Part shown: positions 8,853 through 18,174 of the stretch, piece by piece | Layout of the letters: every line of letters begins with the position of its first letter | How positions within the stretch are numbered: the first letter of the stretch is position 1 | DNA from: Gammaproteobacteria bacterium | GTDB taxonomy: Bacteria > Pseudomonadota > Gammaproteobacteria > Pseudomonadales > Pseudohongiellaceae | Assembly: GCA_029242705.1 (NCBI GenBank) | Contig: JAQWTK010000083.1 | Span: forward strand, 1-54,387 | Length of the DNA: 54,387 nucleotides | Direction: 5' to 3' | The notes under the pieces: model-generated | What the model saw: only the letters and a program-made list of their open reading frames with translations | Told to the model about the DNA's origin: nothing | Database searches by the model: none | Program-made: the position numbers and the translations under genes

Positions 8853-9354
8853 TTTCTTATTCCTCTAATATCCTGCTCTAAACCTGACTTGAACCTAAGG
8901 CTAATTTTACCGGGAATCGGCCGGTTAACACAAAGTTTGCTTTTCTTAATTTAGATTAACCGTAGATTTTACACGACGAAATGGCTAAGGTGCCAAATAT
9001 TAACCAAATCGTAGCATCTTAAGGCAGTATACGCCATCGCATTAAGCGCTGATCTATGGTTCAAATTTCATTATAAATTCAATAAAAACAATATTATATA
9101 GCTACTTTGCTTCTAATCCTTTGAATTAATTACGCTATGGGTTTTAAGGGAAATGTATGGCGCTAAGCGCGTCCAAATAGAGGCATCTATAATACAAATC
9201 GGCAATTTAGCTGGGTGATCATTGCAGCACCCATTATACTTCTTGGGCAGAATCCCTACCCATTTTCTAAGTGGTTTAACGATGATCGTAATGTGTCTCT
9301 GAATTGGATATAGTGTTTCGGGTGAAATTGATACCAGTCGGATAATTAAGCAAT
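8853..9354. other. Divergent intergenic region, 502 bases
   Basis: The spacer separates the leftward redoxin gene from the rightward RND exporter. It contains a candidate rightward promoter (9160-9193, listed separately). A 49-codon open stretch (9167-9313) lacks an ATG and a Shine-Dalgarno sequence. I see no RNA gene and no insertion sequence. Confidence 0.4.
9160..9193 (+). promoter_or_regulatory. Candidate promoter with overlapping palindrome
   Basis: A perfect TATAAT (9188-9193) is preceded, where a -35 box would be, by the palindrome GCGCTAAGCGC (9160-9170). No TTGACA-like -35 is present. The layout fits an operator-controlled promoter reading toward the RND exporter and clpP-like gene, leaving a leader of about 150 bases. 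It could also be chance in AT-rich DNA. Confidence 0.35.
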
Positions 9355-11841
9355 ATGTCTTCTTCTACAGCCAAACTCTATAGCGAACTCGTGTTCGGTA
9401 AACCTCGGCTGGTAATTTCAATTCTTCTAGTCTTTGTCACTTTTTTCGCATGGCATGCTCAAAATTTCCGCTTAGACGCTTCAGCCGATTCTTTACTACT
9501 TGAGGATGATCCAGATCTAGAATTTTCTCGCGAAATCAGCAGCCGTTATGGCATGGGCGATTCTGTAATTATTGCTTATACGCCTGAAAATAATCTTTTT
9601 GATAGAACTACGTTACAGACTATGGCTCAGCTGCGTGATGAGTTAATGGTGGTTCAAGGAATTCAATCAGTAGATTCAATCTTAAATGTTCCGATTTTTG
9701 GTGATACACCGCTTACCGGAATTTCAGAAAATTATCTAACCATCCTAGATGAAGAACAGGATTTAGATCTGGCGCGTGACGAAATCATACAAAGTCCGGT
9801 TTTTCAAAACGCTCTATTAAGTCTAGATGGAGAAACTGCTGGACTCTTGGTTGGGTTTGAGATCGACGAAACGTCTAGAACGCTCTTGTCTCAGCGCGCT
9901 GAACTCCAGAAACTGCAGCGAGCGGGTGAAATTACCGCTGAGCAGATGTTTGATTTGGATCAAATAGAGGCTGAATATTCGGAGTATAGCGTCGTAGCTG
10001 CCGATCGACAGCATGAAATAATCAGCAGTATTAGAGGCATTTTGGATGACTATCGCGATGACGCGGTTATCTACCTTGGCGGTGCTCCAATGATTGCCGA
10101 TGACTTAGTTACTTTTGTACGGGCTGACTTACAGAATTTCAGCATTGCAGTTTTTTTGCTTATTATTTTCGCATTGGGACTCATATTCCGAAAAGTACGA
10201 TGGGTGGCTATGCCCTTAGCCTGTTGTGCAGTTGCGTGCACCATGATGGTGGGTATATTGGGATTAATGGACTGGAGAGTAACAGTCGTTTCCTCAAATT
10301 TTATTTCACTGTTACTGATCATTACCATTTCCTTAACGGTTCACCTAATGGTGCGTTATAGAGAGCTCAGGGCAACACGTCACTTCAGTAATCATGATAA
10401 GTTGTTACGTCACGCTGTAAGAAGTATGTTTAGACCTTGCCTATTTACAGCATTGACCACCGCTGTAGCCTTTGGGTCATTAATAGTCAGCGGTATTCTT
10501 CCAATTATTACTTTTGGCTGGATGATGATGATGGGTGTTGTAATGGCTCTTATAGTTGCTTTCACATTATTCCCAGCCGTAATGAGCACCCTTAAGAAAG
10601 ACGATACAAATTTGTCTCCTAACCTTCGGTTAAACCTCACGGCTGGTTTAGCAAAATTCACAGATAGGTTTAAGGGCAATGTTTTAACCCTTTATCTATT
10701 AATTTTGGTTCTAAGCGTTATTGGGCTAACTAAGTTGCGGGTGGAAAACAGCTTTATAGATTATTTCCGAGAGAGTACTGAGATTTATCAGGGCATGTCG
10801 CTTTTAGATGAAAAGCTTGGTGGGACTCTTTCCTTCGATGTTGTGGTCGACCTTCCAAATGAAGATGATCTTTTTTCAGACGATTTTGGTCAAGGTTTTG
10901 AGGATGGATTTGATGATGGTTTTGGGGAAAGTACTGACAATGACGCCTATTGGTTTAGTGCGCCGAAAATGGCACAAGTGGAGGCAATCCATAATTATTT
11001 AGATGCTGATCCGCAAACAGGTAAAGTATTATCTTTTGGAGCAGTAATCCAATTGGCAAAAATTTTGAATAACGATGAACCAATAGATGGATTATTGTGG
11101 GCGGTGCTCTATAGCCGTATACCTGAAACATTAAAAGATACAGTACTCAATCCTTTTGTTTCCATTGACGACAATCAACTCCGTTATAATGTTAGAGTAA
11201 TTGAATCTGCGGATGATCTAAATCGCAACGAATTATTACAAAGGATTGAAAGAGGTGTTGAAGCTGAATTTGGATTTGCTGATGAACAAGTTAGGCTTAG
11301 TGGGATATTGGTTATGTACAATAACGTATTGCAGAGTTTGTTCCAGTCCCAGATACTGACCATTGGTGTCGTAATGTTTGCGATAATGCTAATGTTTCTT
11401 GTGCTTTTCAGGTCGTTGTCTATAGCAGTAATCTGTATCATACCGAACGCGATTGCTGCGTCGGTGGTGCTCGGAATTATGGGCTGGTTAGACATTCCAT
11501 TAGACATAATGACAATTACAATTGCGGCGATATCGGTTGGGATAGGAGTTGATAATACGATTCACTATATGGAGCGATTTAGAAGAGAGTATGGTCGTTT
11601 TAGAAATTATAGAGAAACTATGTTCTTCTGTCATAACAGCATAGGCCGAGCGATGTACTTTACTTCGATGACTATTGTTGCTGGGTTTTCGATTCTTTCG
11701 CTTTCAAATTTTATTCCTACAATTGTATTTGGTTTGTTAACAAGTTTTGCTATGTTGGTTGCATTAGTGGGTTCCTTAACGCTACTGCCGCAACTTTTGA
11801 TAACTTTCAAACCACTAGGAAATGAGACAACATTGGAATGA
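9355..11841 (+). CDS. RND/MMPL-superfamily exporter (second copy)
   Basis: This 828-residue protein repeats the RND layout of the gene at 4738-7065 but is clearly divergent from it. The charged helix motif is SVGIGVDNTIHYMERF in the second half. The second periplasmic loop (residues ~501-532) contains an acidic low-complexity insert with repeated DGF units, for example FEDGFDDGFGES. That is not a usual RND element. Cargo unknown. The stop is 20 bases before the ATG of the ClpP paralogue, so the two are probably co-transcribed. The ATG at 9355 is the first in the frame. Confidence 0.85.
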   Translation: MSSSTAKLYSELVFGKPRLVISILLVFVTFFAWHAQNFRLDASADSLLLEDDPDLEFSREISSRYGMGDSVIIAYTPENNLFDRTTLQTMAQLRDELMVVQGIQSVDSILNVPIFGDTPLTGISENYLTILDEEQDLDLARDEIIQSPVFQNALLSLDGETAGLLVGFEIDETSRTLLSQRAELQKLQRAGEITAEQMFDLDQIEAEYSEYSVVAADRQHEIISSIRGILDDYRDDAVIYLGGAPMIADDLVTFVRADLQNFSIAVFLLIIFALGLIFRKVRWVAMPLACCAVACTMMVGILGLMDWRVTVVSSNFISLLLIITISLTVHLMVRYRELRATRHFSNHDKLLRHAVRSMFRPCLFTALTTAVAFGSLIVSGILPIITFGWMMMMGVVMALIVAFTLFPAVMSTLKKDDTNLSPNLRLNLTAGLAKFTDRFKGNVLTLYLLILVLSVIGLTKLRVENSFIDYFRESTEIYQGMSLLDEKLGGTLSFDVVVDLPNEDDLFSDDFGQGFEDGFDDGFGESTDNDAYWFSAPKMAQVEAIHNYLDADPQTGKVLSFGAVIQLAKILNNDEPIDGLLWAVLYSRIPETLKDTVLNPFVSIDDNQLRYNVRVIESADDLNRNELLQRIERGVEAEFGFADEQVRLSGILVMYNNVLQSLFQSQILTIGVVMFAIMLMFLVLFRSLSIAVICIIPNAIAASVVLGIMGWLDIPLDIMTITIAAISVGIGVDNTIHYMERFRREYGRFRNYRETMFFCHNSIGRAMYFTSMTIVAGFSILSLSNFIPTIVFGLLTSFAMLVALVGSLTLLPQLLITFKPLGNETTLE

Positions 11842-11861
11842 TTAAATAGAGGGAAAAATTT

Positions 11862-12458
11862 ATGGCTGTTAGTGAATCTGAAGGAACCGATAAAGGGAAA
11901 AAAGGGATAAGCCCATCGTCTTTCATGGAAGAGAAGTTATTTAAATCTAGATCGGTAACTATCTTTGGTGAGATTAATGAAAAACTCGCCCGGTCGGTAA
12001 CTGAGCGTCTATTATCGCTAGCTTCCGAAAGCGATCAACCAATTTCTTTGTATGTCAGTTCTCCAGGCGGTCATGTCGAATCAGGCGATGTTGTCTACGA
12101 TATGATCAAATTTATTAAACCGGTTGTAAAAGTAATAGGTACAGGTTGGGTTGCCAGTGCGGCTACTACTATTTATTTAGCGGCAGAAAAGGAGAATAGG
12201 TATGCGCTGCCGAATACTCGGTTCCTTATTCATCAGCCTCTAGGTGGTTCTAGGGGTGATGCTACAGACATTGCGATTCAGGCAGATCAAATAGTCAGAA
12301 CTAAAGCTCGCATAAATCAACTTATTGCTAATGAGACAGGTCAGCCGCTTGATAGGGTTGCTAAAGATACGGATAGGGATTTTTGGATGACTGTAGATGA
12401 GGCTATCGAATACGGCATTGTCAGTAAGGTAATTAAATCTATTGACGAAATACAGTAG
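11862..12458 (+). CDS. clpP: ClpP-family serine protease paralogue
   Basis: This 198-residue protein carries the ClpP catalytic triad: Ser99 in GWVASAAT, His124 in FLIHQPLGG and Asp169 in KDTDRDFW. The nucleophile region differs from housekeeping ClpP (GQAASMGA), and the protein begins with a charged 25-residue N-terminus. It resembles the second ClpP class found in several proteobacteria. No clpX or clpA is adjacent; canonical clpP usually sits beside tig and clpX. It forms the proteolytic barrel of an ATP-dependent protease, and which unfoldase serves it is unknown. AGAGGGA precedes the ATG. It probably shares a transcript with the RND exporter. Confidence 0.85.
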   Translation: MAVSESEGTDKGKKGISPSSFMEEKLFKSRSVTIFGEINEKLARSVTERLLSLASESDQPISLYVSSPGGHVESGDVVYDMIKFIKPVVKVIGTGWVASAATTIYLAAEKENRYALPNTRFLIHQPLGGSRGDATDIAIQADQIVRTKARINQLIANETGQPLDRVAKDTDRDFWMTVDEAIEYGIVSKVIKSIDEIQ

Positions 12459-12479
12459 AGGCTTCTTTTTCGAAATTAA

Positions 12480-12884
12480 CTAGTTGGGTGCAGTTACTTT
12501 TTTGAAAATAGCTTGCTGATCTTTGGTTAAAAGACAAACGACCATATATTCTGGCAGGCACGTTGCAGCAGAAACAACAACAGTTTCTCTATCAATAAGT
12601 TCGGCTTGTACAATGCCGGCAGCACCAGCGTACTCAACTTCTACCGTAGCTATATTACCTGTTACTTTTCCAGCTTTACTACTCCAAACGAAGCCCATAG
12701 ATTCGATTTGAGATACCGTCATTACTGAATTTTCTGTATCTACGCTTACCTTAAATAAAGTTCCTTCGGCAACCCATTGCCCTGCCCATGAGTGCTCGGA
12801 CGATCCTTGTGCTTTAATCACAGTCGAGGTGCTAAAAACTAAATGCATAAAAAAAAGGAAAATTGTGAACTTATTCAAACTCAA
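12480..12884 (-). CDS. Hypothetical secreted protein
   Basis: This 134-residue protein has a signal peptide (MSLNKFTIFLFFMHLVFSTS, cleaved near IKAQ). A small beta-rich domain follows, with WAGQWVAEGTLFKVSV and a later Cys pair (CLPEYMVVC). I do not recognise the family. The start is a TTG preceded by GGAG at 6-base spacing. The gene converges with the ClpP paralogue. Confidence 0.6.
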   Translation of the reverse strand: MSLNKFTIFLFFMHLVFSTSTVIKAQGSSEHSWAGQWVAEGTLFKVSVDTENSVMTVSQIESMGFVWSSKAGKVTGNIATVEVEYAGAAGIVQAELIDRETVVVSAATCLPEYMVVCLLTKDQQAIFKKVTAPN

Positions 12885-13014
12885 AACCTACTCCGAATAT
12901 TTCTTCATGACTGATGTAAGCCATAACGTAGATTATTGGTGTTAAAATTACCGCTAGCAAGTCAAACCGTTTTTGGCTTTAATTAAGCTGCAGAAAATGG
13001 GCATCACATAATTT

Positions 13015-15234
13015 TCATAACTTGGCTAGAGGAGTGCTAAAAGAAAAGTCATGATTCTTTATAGGCAGTTCTCTTATTCGTTGTCCCGTAAGTATGTAAA
13101 TTGCATTGGTTACCGCGGCAGCTATAGGAGGGGTAGCCGGTTCTCCGAGCCCTCCTGGTGCTTCGCCAGATTCCACAATATGCACTTCGATTTCGGGTGA
13201 AGTGGACATCCTTACCATTTCATAATCTGGGAAGTTGCCTTGAGCAACCCTACCATTTTCGATTGTAATTTCCCCATATATAGCCGCAGACAGCCCAAAA
13301 ATAATACCACTTTCGACTTGCGCCTCTACTGTATCCGGATTTACTGCCCAGCCGCAGTCTACCGCACAAGTAACTTTGTGTATTACCGGTTGATTGTTTC
13401 TATTTAAGGAAACTTCTGCAATTTCCGCCACGAAACTACCAAAACTTTCTTGCACAGCAATACCCAAGGCGTGCCCTTCTTGCAAGTTCTCCCCATAGCC
13501 GGCAGCTTCAGCGGCAACCTCTAACACTTTCCTGTGGCGAGGATGATCCTGCAGTAAATTAATTCGGAATTGGTATGGGTTTACTCCCGCACGATGCGCA
13601 ATTTCGTCAATAAATGATTCTGTAAAGAAAGTTTGCTGAGTGTGATCTACACTTCTCCACGGTCCTAAAGGGACATGGGTCTCGCCATCGACCACTCGTA
13701 TTGACTGATTTTTAATAGCATAAGGAATATGTGATGCACCTGGCACTTGAATTGGTCCTGTAAAACGGCTATGCCAAGCTGTGACGTTGTTATTCTCATC
13801 AAATGCCGCTTTGAAATTATTATGAACAGCAGGTCGATAATGATCCTGTTGCATATCATCTTCGCGAGAAAAGATAGTTTTTACAGGAACGTCGAATTCC
13901 ATGGCTATTAAGGTCGCATGGTCAATCACGTTTGAATTCAATAAGGGTACTCGTCTACCAAAACCCCCACCACAGTAAGTTTGGTGGAAGGTTATGTTGT
14001 CCTCAGGAAGGCCAGCAACGCTAGCTACGCGGCCAGCGGTGCCTAACGCATCTTGAGTGCTAGTCCAGATTTCAGCGGTATCCCCCTTGATGTGAACCGT
14101 GCAGTTCATCGGCTCCATAGCAGCATGAGCGAGATAAGGGACTCGATAATTTGCTTCTATAATGTCAGCAGCTTTTTCCAGTTCATAGTCAGCGTCACCT
14201 ATTTCTTTGTCCTTACTGCCGTCATTTTCGGTAAGCTCTTTATTAAACCGGGCTTCGATATCAGTGCTAGAAATATAGTCATTTTCTGATTCCTCAAATC
14301 TAGCGCTAACTAATGCCAATGCATTTTTTGCTCGCCAGTAGCTATCGGCGACCACTGCATAGGAGTCTTCTAATTCAATAACTCGTTTTACTCCGCGTTG
14401 GGCTAAGGCTTCTTTACCGTCCGCGGATACTAGCTTCGTTCCGAAAACTGGCGCGAGCTTGATTGCTGCGTAGAGCATGTCACTACTATGCGCGTCTATA
14501 CCGAACTTAGCTGACCCATCTACTTTTGCTGGAATATCGTTCCGAGATAATCCTTTGCCCATGATGTTGAACTGAGTTCGATCTTTAAGACTTGGGCTTT
14601 TAGGAGGTTCAAGTTTTGCTGCGTCAATGGCAAGTTTTCCATAGCTCAATGATTGCCCCGAAGCATTATGATGCACATAGCTAAGTTTAGTTGTTAGCTC
14701 ACCTTCAGGAACACTCCATCTCGTGGAAGCAGCTTTAAGAAACATTTCTCTCGCAGCGGCTCCCGCGTTGCGCATTGCCGTTTCCCCTGTGTAACGAACA
14801 GAAGAACTACCACCTGTTATTTGTAAGTTCATGAGCTCTGCTACAGGGAACGCTGTAACATTAATCAAAGGCATAAGAGCACTAGGAACCCCGAATTCAC
14901 CTGCGAATCCTTTTACTAGGTCCCCATTAGCAAACAAATCTATTGCTGGGGCTTGCTCAATGTTCACATACTCCCAATTTGCATCTAGTTCGTCAGCGGC
15001 CATCATCGACAACGCTGTATGGATACCTTGTCCCATCTCAGAATGTGGCACAAAAATTGTTATCTGGTTGTCTTCATCGATTTTTATAAACGAAGTAGTA
15101 AAGCGCTCAGACCCTATGACTAGCTCGTCATTGGCTCGGCGGTGCCGGCTAGATCGAGTTGCTGAATATCCAATTAGCAAGCCTCCGCCAACTGCAGCGC
15201 TGGATAATATGAATCGTCTTCTATTCAATTTCAT
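13015..15234 (-). CDS. IorB-type molybdopterin hydroxylase large subunit
   Basis: This 739-residue protein begins with a twin-arginine signal (RRRFILSSAAVGG), so it is exported folded with its cofactor. Molybdopterin-binding motifs are CGGGFGRRVP and the segment SREDDMQQDHYRPA. The catalytic Glu is in GGLGEPATPPIAAAV. Architecture and length match isoquinoline 1-oxidoreductase/aldehyde dehydrogenase beta subunits. The 2Fe-2S subunit is encoded 12 bases upstream; there is no FAD subunit, as expected for the two-subunit IorAB type, which passes electrons to a membrane or cytochrome acceptor. Substrate (N-heterocycle or aldehyde) cannot be decided. Confidence 0.88.
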   Translation of the reverse strand: MKLNRRRFILSSAAVGGGLLIGYSATRSSRHRRANDELVIGSERFTTSFIKIDEDNQITIFVPHSEMGQGIHTALSMMAADELDANWEYVNIEQAPAIDLFANGDLVKGFAGEFGVPSALMPLINVTAFPVAELMNLQITGGSSSVRYTGETAMRNAGAAAREMFLKAASTRWSVPEGELTTKLSYVHHNASGQSLSYGKLAIDAAKLEPPKSPSLKDRTQFNIMGKGLSRNDIPAKVDGSAKFGIDAHSSDMLYAAIKLAPVFGTKLVSADGKEALAQRGVKRVIELEDSYAVVADSYWRAKNALALVSARFEESENDYISSTDIEARFNKELTENDGSKDKEIGDADYELEKAADIIEANYRVPYLAHAAMEPMNCTVHIKGDTAEIWTSTQDALGTAGRVASVAGLPEDNITFHQTYCGGGFGRRVPLLNSNVIDHATLIAMEFDVPVKTIFSREDDMQQDHYRPAVHNNFKAAFDENNNVTAWHSRFTGPIQVPGASHIPYAIKNQSIRVVDGETHVPLGPWRSVDHTQQTFFTESFIDEIAHRAGVNPYQFRINLLQDHPRHRKVLEVAAEAAGYGENLQEGHALGIAVQESFGSFVAEIAEVSLNRNNQPVIHKVTCAVDCGWAVNPDTVEAQVESGIIFGLSAAIYGEITIENGRVAQGNFPDYEMVRMSTSPEIEVHIVESGEAPGGLGEPATPPIAAAVTNAIYILTGQRIRELPIKNHDFSFSTPLAKL

Positions 15235-15246
15235 CTCTCAGCTCCT

Positions 15247-15720
15247 TTATGCATTAGCCAGGGCGTGTATTGCTTTTCGTACACGAGGATACGAGCCGCA
15301 ACGGCAAATATTAGTAATGCCTGCGTCAATTTCAGCATCACTAGGGCGTGGATTGTCTGCGAGAAGCGATGAAACGGCCATAATCATCCCCGATTGGCAG
15401 TAACCACACTGTGGGATTTGGTGGTCTATCCATGCCTGCTGGACTGCAGCCAGATCCGGGGCAGAAGTATTTGTTTCTCCTAGGTTGACCGCTAGGCCTT
15501 CTATTGTCGTAATTTCTTGCCCTTCAACAGCAGATACTGGAGTTACGCAGCTGCGAACTGCCTTACCATTTATATGAACTGTGCAGGCTCCACAAGAGGC
15601 GATTCCACACCCAAACTTTGTTCCAGTTAGGCCAATTTCATCGCGTATTGCCCATAATAAAGGCATCTCTGGTTCTATATCGAGTGTGTGCTCTATGCCG
15701 TTTACTTTAAAAGTGGTCAT
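15247..15720 (-). CDS. IorA-type 2Fe-2S subunit
   Basis: This 157-residue protein carries the plant-type 2Fe-2S cluster Cys set ([15 protein letters not shown]) and the second, helical cluster (CGYCQSGM and [14 protein letters not shown]). It is the electron-transfer partner of the molybdopterin subunit directly downstream. It lacks its own signal; by analogy it would ride out with the Tat-tagged large subunit. The ATG start at 15720 fits the family N-terminus (MTTFKVNG). It is divergent from the iron-ADH gene, with 91 bases between them. Confidence 0.9.
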   Translation of the reverse strand: MTTFKVNGIEHTLDIEPEMPLLWAIRDEIGLTGTKFGCGIASCGACTVHINGKAVRSCVTPVSAVEGQEITTIEGLAVNLGETNTSAPDLAAVQQAWIDHQIPQCGYCQSGMIMAVSSLLADNPRPSDAEIDAGITNICRCGSYPRVRKAIHALANA

Positions 15721-15811
15721 CCCTATTTCTCCCCTAACATTAAACAGGTATCTTTTTGATTTATAATAACATACGGAAAAATAATTCTTTCAGTTTTCAA
15801 AGGCTTTAAAA

Positions 15812-16984
15812 ATGGAATTTAACTACAGTGCGCTAGAGGTCTTGATTCATGATGAAGACGCGACAATTGCGGTTCCAAAAATTATGGAACAGCTCGGTGC
15901 CACACGTGCATTATTATTGGGTTCTTCAAATTTGAGTAAAGGAACTCAAGGTTTTAGTAGACTGCGTGAGTCAATGGGTGATCGTCATGTGGGTCTCTTT
16001 GACAACATTGGCACGCACTCGCCGCGCAAAGATGTTTTTCGGGTTTTGCAGGTTGTGAGTGAATGTAATCCGGATGTGCTAGTTTCCCTTGGCGGCGGTT
16101 CGATAATTGATACTGCTAAAGCAGTTCAATTAGCTATAGATTTAGGAATTACTGACCAGAAGGAAATGTTAGCTTATGCAAAATTAGCCGATGGGTCATG
16201 TGGTCCTAAGTGGGGGAGAACTGAATTTTTTCCTGAATGTTCAAAAATACGACAAATCGCAGTACCAACAACGCTTTCGGGGGCTGAGTTTAGCAATAAT
16301 GCTGGAATTTTGGATTCTGTAAATTCGGCCAAGGAAGGATACTGGGGCCCAAGACTTTGTCCTCAGGCAATAGTTTATGATCCAAGATTAGCACTTCACA
16401 CTCCAGAGTGGCTCTGGTTATCGACAGCTATTAGGTCTTTAGATCACGCTATTGAAGGCTATTGTTCCAATGATACTTCGCCTTATCTAGACGCACACTT
16501 CCTAAAAGCAATGGAGCTTTTTGCAACATCTTTGCCTAGGGTGAAATCTGATGCCAAGGACATAGAAGCAAAAGCTCTTAGTCAGCAAGCCGTATGGTTG
16601 GCATGCTGCGGTTTAGGAACGGTTTCCCATGGTGCAAGTCACGGAATAGGTTATATTCTGGGCAGTTATTGTGGTGTGCCTCATGGCTATACTTCTTGCG
16701 TTATGTTACCCGCTGTCCTGGAGTGGAATAAAACTGAATTTAAAGAACGACAAACATCTATTGCATATGCGATCGGAAGGCCTAAATTACCAGCCGGAAT
16801 CGCGGTTAGGTCCCTGGTAGAGGGTCTTGGCCTGCCTTCGAGTCTTCAGCAAGTCGGAGTCAAAGAAGAGCAGCTAGATGAAATAGCTGAAAGGGCAATT
16901 AAGCACCCTGTTGTGCGTAAAAATCCTAGGAAATTGGAGACTAAGGAGCAAGTGCGGGAGATATTAAACCTAGCTTGGACCTGA
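15812..16984 (+). CDS. Iron-ADH superfamily protein, maleylacetate reductase-like
   Basis: This 390-residue protein has the NAD-binding SLGGGSIIDTAKA motif of the iron-ADH superfamily and His residues His212, His273, His277 and His291. In classical members an Asp sits four residues before the first His (DALTHAIE). Here the segment is RSLDHAIEGY, with Arg208 in that place, as I recall for maleylacetate reductase-like members that need no metal. Role is therefore NAD(P)H-dependent reduction of a keto acid or aldehyde, perhaps in aromatic breakdown. The divergent IorAB genes fit such a pathway, but no ring-cleavage gene is present. Confidence 0.75.
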   Translation: MEFNYSALEVLIHDEDATIAVPKIMEQLGATRALLLGSSNLSKGTQGFSRLRESMGDRHVGLFDNIGTHSPRKDVFRVLQVVSECNPDVLVSLGGGSIIDTAKAVQLAIDLGITDQKEMLAYAKLADGSCGPKWGRTEFFPECSKIRQIAVPTTLSGAEFSNNAGILDSVNSAKEGYWGPRLCPQAIVYDPRLALHTPEWLWLSTAIRSLDHAIEGYCSNDTSPYLDAHFLKAMELFATSLPRVKSDAKDIEAKALSQQAVWLACCGLGTVSHGASHGIGYILGSYCGVPHGYTSCVMLPAVLEWNKTEFKERQTSIAYAIGRPKLPAGIAVRSLVEGLGLPSSLQQVGVKEEQLDEIAERAIKHPVVRKNPRKLETKEQVREILNLAWT

Positions 16985-17075
16985 TATGAGTAGAAAATAA
17001 TTTATTGCTTGGATTAACCTGATTTGAATATGTTTGAAAGAGATCTTTATTTATAAAAAAATAGAGAATGATTAT

Positions 17076-17951
17076 ATGTGCCAACACGTGTTAAGAGTCG
17101 CTATTTGTTCCTGCTTGATTTGGTTTCAATCAGCTAATTCGCAAGAAGATCAAAGAGATTCTAGTTTTATTAGATTTGTACCGGGACAAGAGCGCTGGAG
17201 CGGTGAGTTACAAACAGCGATAGTGTCTTATCAAAACAATTTCGGAGTTACTGTAAATTTAGTATCAGCGGTGCACCTGGCTGATGTCGACTATTATGCA
17301 GCTCTGAACGATTATTTTCTAAGTCAAGATGCTGTGTTATATGAATTGGTAGCAAATGCAGATGAGCGTCCAACGTCTGACGCAGAAATCACTAATGTAT
17401 CTGCAATAAGCTACATGCAAAGGGCGCTCGGTAACTTTTTAAATATTAGCTTTCAATTAGAGCAGATAGATTATTCTTCCAAAAATTTCGTACACGCAGA
17501 TTTAAATCCAGAGCAGTTATCTAAAATTATGAACGAGAAAAATCAAAATTTTTTCTCTATGTTTCTTAATTTAGCTGTTTCTCAACAAATGGCTGAGCAA
17601 GCTACCATAGAAGCTGGCGCGAAGCCGAGTTCATTGAATATGATGTCGATTCTAAAAGCACTAGTTATGGAAGATCGTGCTATTTCTTTTAAATATCTGT
17701 TTGCGCAAGAGTTGGGCAGATCTGATGGGCTAGTTTTTTCTCCAGAGGTAGAGAGTGGGCTTATAATTCTTGGAGATAGAAATTTAGCCGCCATTAACGT
17801 TTTAGGAAATGTGTTAGAAGATTCGGCAGCCAAATTTATTACTATTTTCTACGGTGCAGCTCATATGCCGGGGATTGAACGCAGTCTTATTGCCAGGTTT
17901 GGTTTCAAAAAGAATGAGAAACGCTGGGTTACCGCATGGGAAATACCGTGA
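17076..17951 (+). CDS. TraB/GumN-like (Tiki superfamily) exported protein
   Basis: This 291-residue protein starts with a signal peptide (MCQHVLRVAICSCLIWFQSA, cleaved near NSQ). I chose the ATG at 17076 over an upstream TTG (17034) because the signal begins there. Three motifs match the TraB/PrgY/Tiki family: an early VSAVHLADVDYY (GxxH-like), LILGDRNLA (the E/DRN motif) and a late FYGAAHMPGIERSL (GxxH). Tiki-type members are metalloproteases; bacterial ones are mostly uncharacterised. No obvious operon partner. The ChaN-like gene at 21215 belongs to the same superfamily. Confidence 0.6.
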   Translation: MCQHVLRVAICSCLIWFQSANSQEDQRDSSFIRFVPGQERWSGELQTAIVSYQNNFGVTVNLVSAVHLADVDYYAALNDYFLSQDAVLYELVANADERPTSDAEITNVSAISYMQRALGNFLNISFQLEQIDYSSKNFVHADLNPEQLSKIMNEKNQNFFSMFLNLAVSQQMAEQATIEAGAKPSSLNMMSILKALVMEDRAISFKYLFAQELGRSDGLVFSPEVESGLIILGDRNLAAINVLGNVLEDSAAKFITIFYGAAHMPGIERSLIARFGFKKNEKRWVTAWEIP

Positions 17952-18003
17952 TGACTCGTCGTTAGCCTAAAATTGGTGGAAAGTATTTAAAATAAAGCTA
18001 AGT

Positions 18004-18135
18004 ATGGTTGACTACCGTATTATTAACAGGACAATAGGCGAACGTTTCTCGATCGAGGTGCGCTGCGTGGAAAATGGACTTGGAGGCCTTCAGCTGCCGA
18101 TAATGGTTCATACGACAAAAGCTTCGATTGTTTAA
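18004..18135 (+). CDS. Possible 43-residue small protein
   Basis: An ATG-initiated frame of 43 codons (MVDYRIINRTIGERF, and so on to KASIV) fills most of the gap before the lipoprotein gene. Only a weak purine stretch precedes it. I recognise no family. It could be a small gene, a gene remnant or chance. Confidence 0.25.
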   Translation: MVDYRIINRTIGERFSIEVRCVENGLGGLQLPIMVHTTKASIV

Positions 18136-18174
18136 CATACTGAGGTTATTGATTTAATAAAAGGTTGAAAATTT

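Noticed and set aside
8886-8895. GGTTCAAGTC on the minus strand, matching a tRNA T-loop
   Set aside because: The flanking bases do not form a T-stem and no acceptor or anticodon stem can be drawn around it.
9167-9313. 49-codon open stretch with protein-like sequence (NPYPFSKWFNDD)
   Set aside because: No ATG/Shine-Dalgarno at its start, and it overlaps the candidate promoter; I could not tie it to any family.
14831-15403. 190-codon open frame opposite the IorAB genes
   Set aside because: It runs antisense across two well-supported genes; composition is that of a complement shadow.
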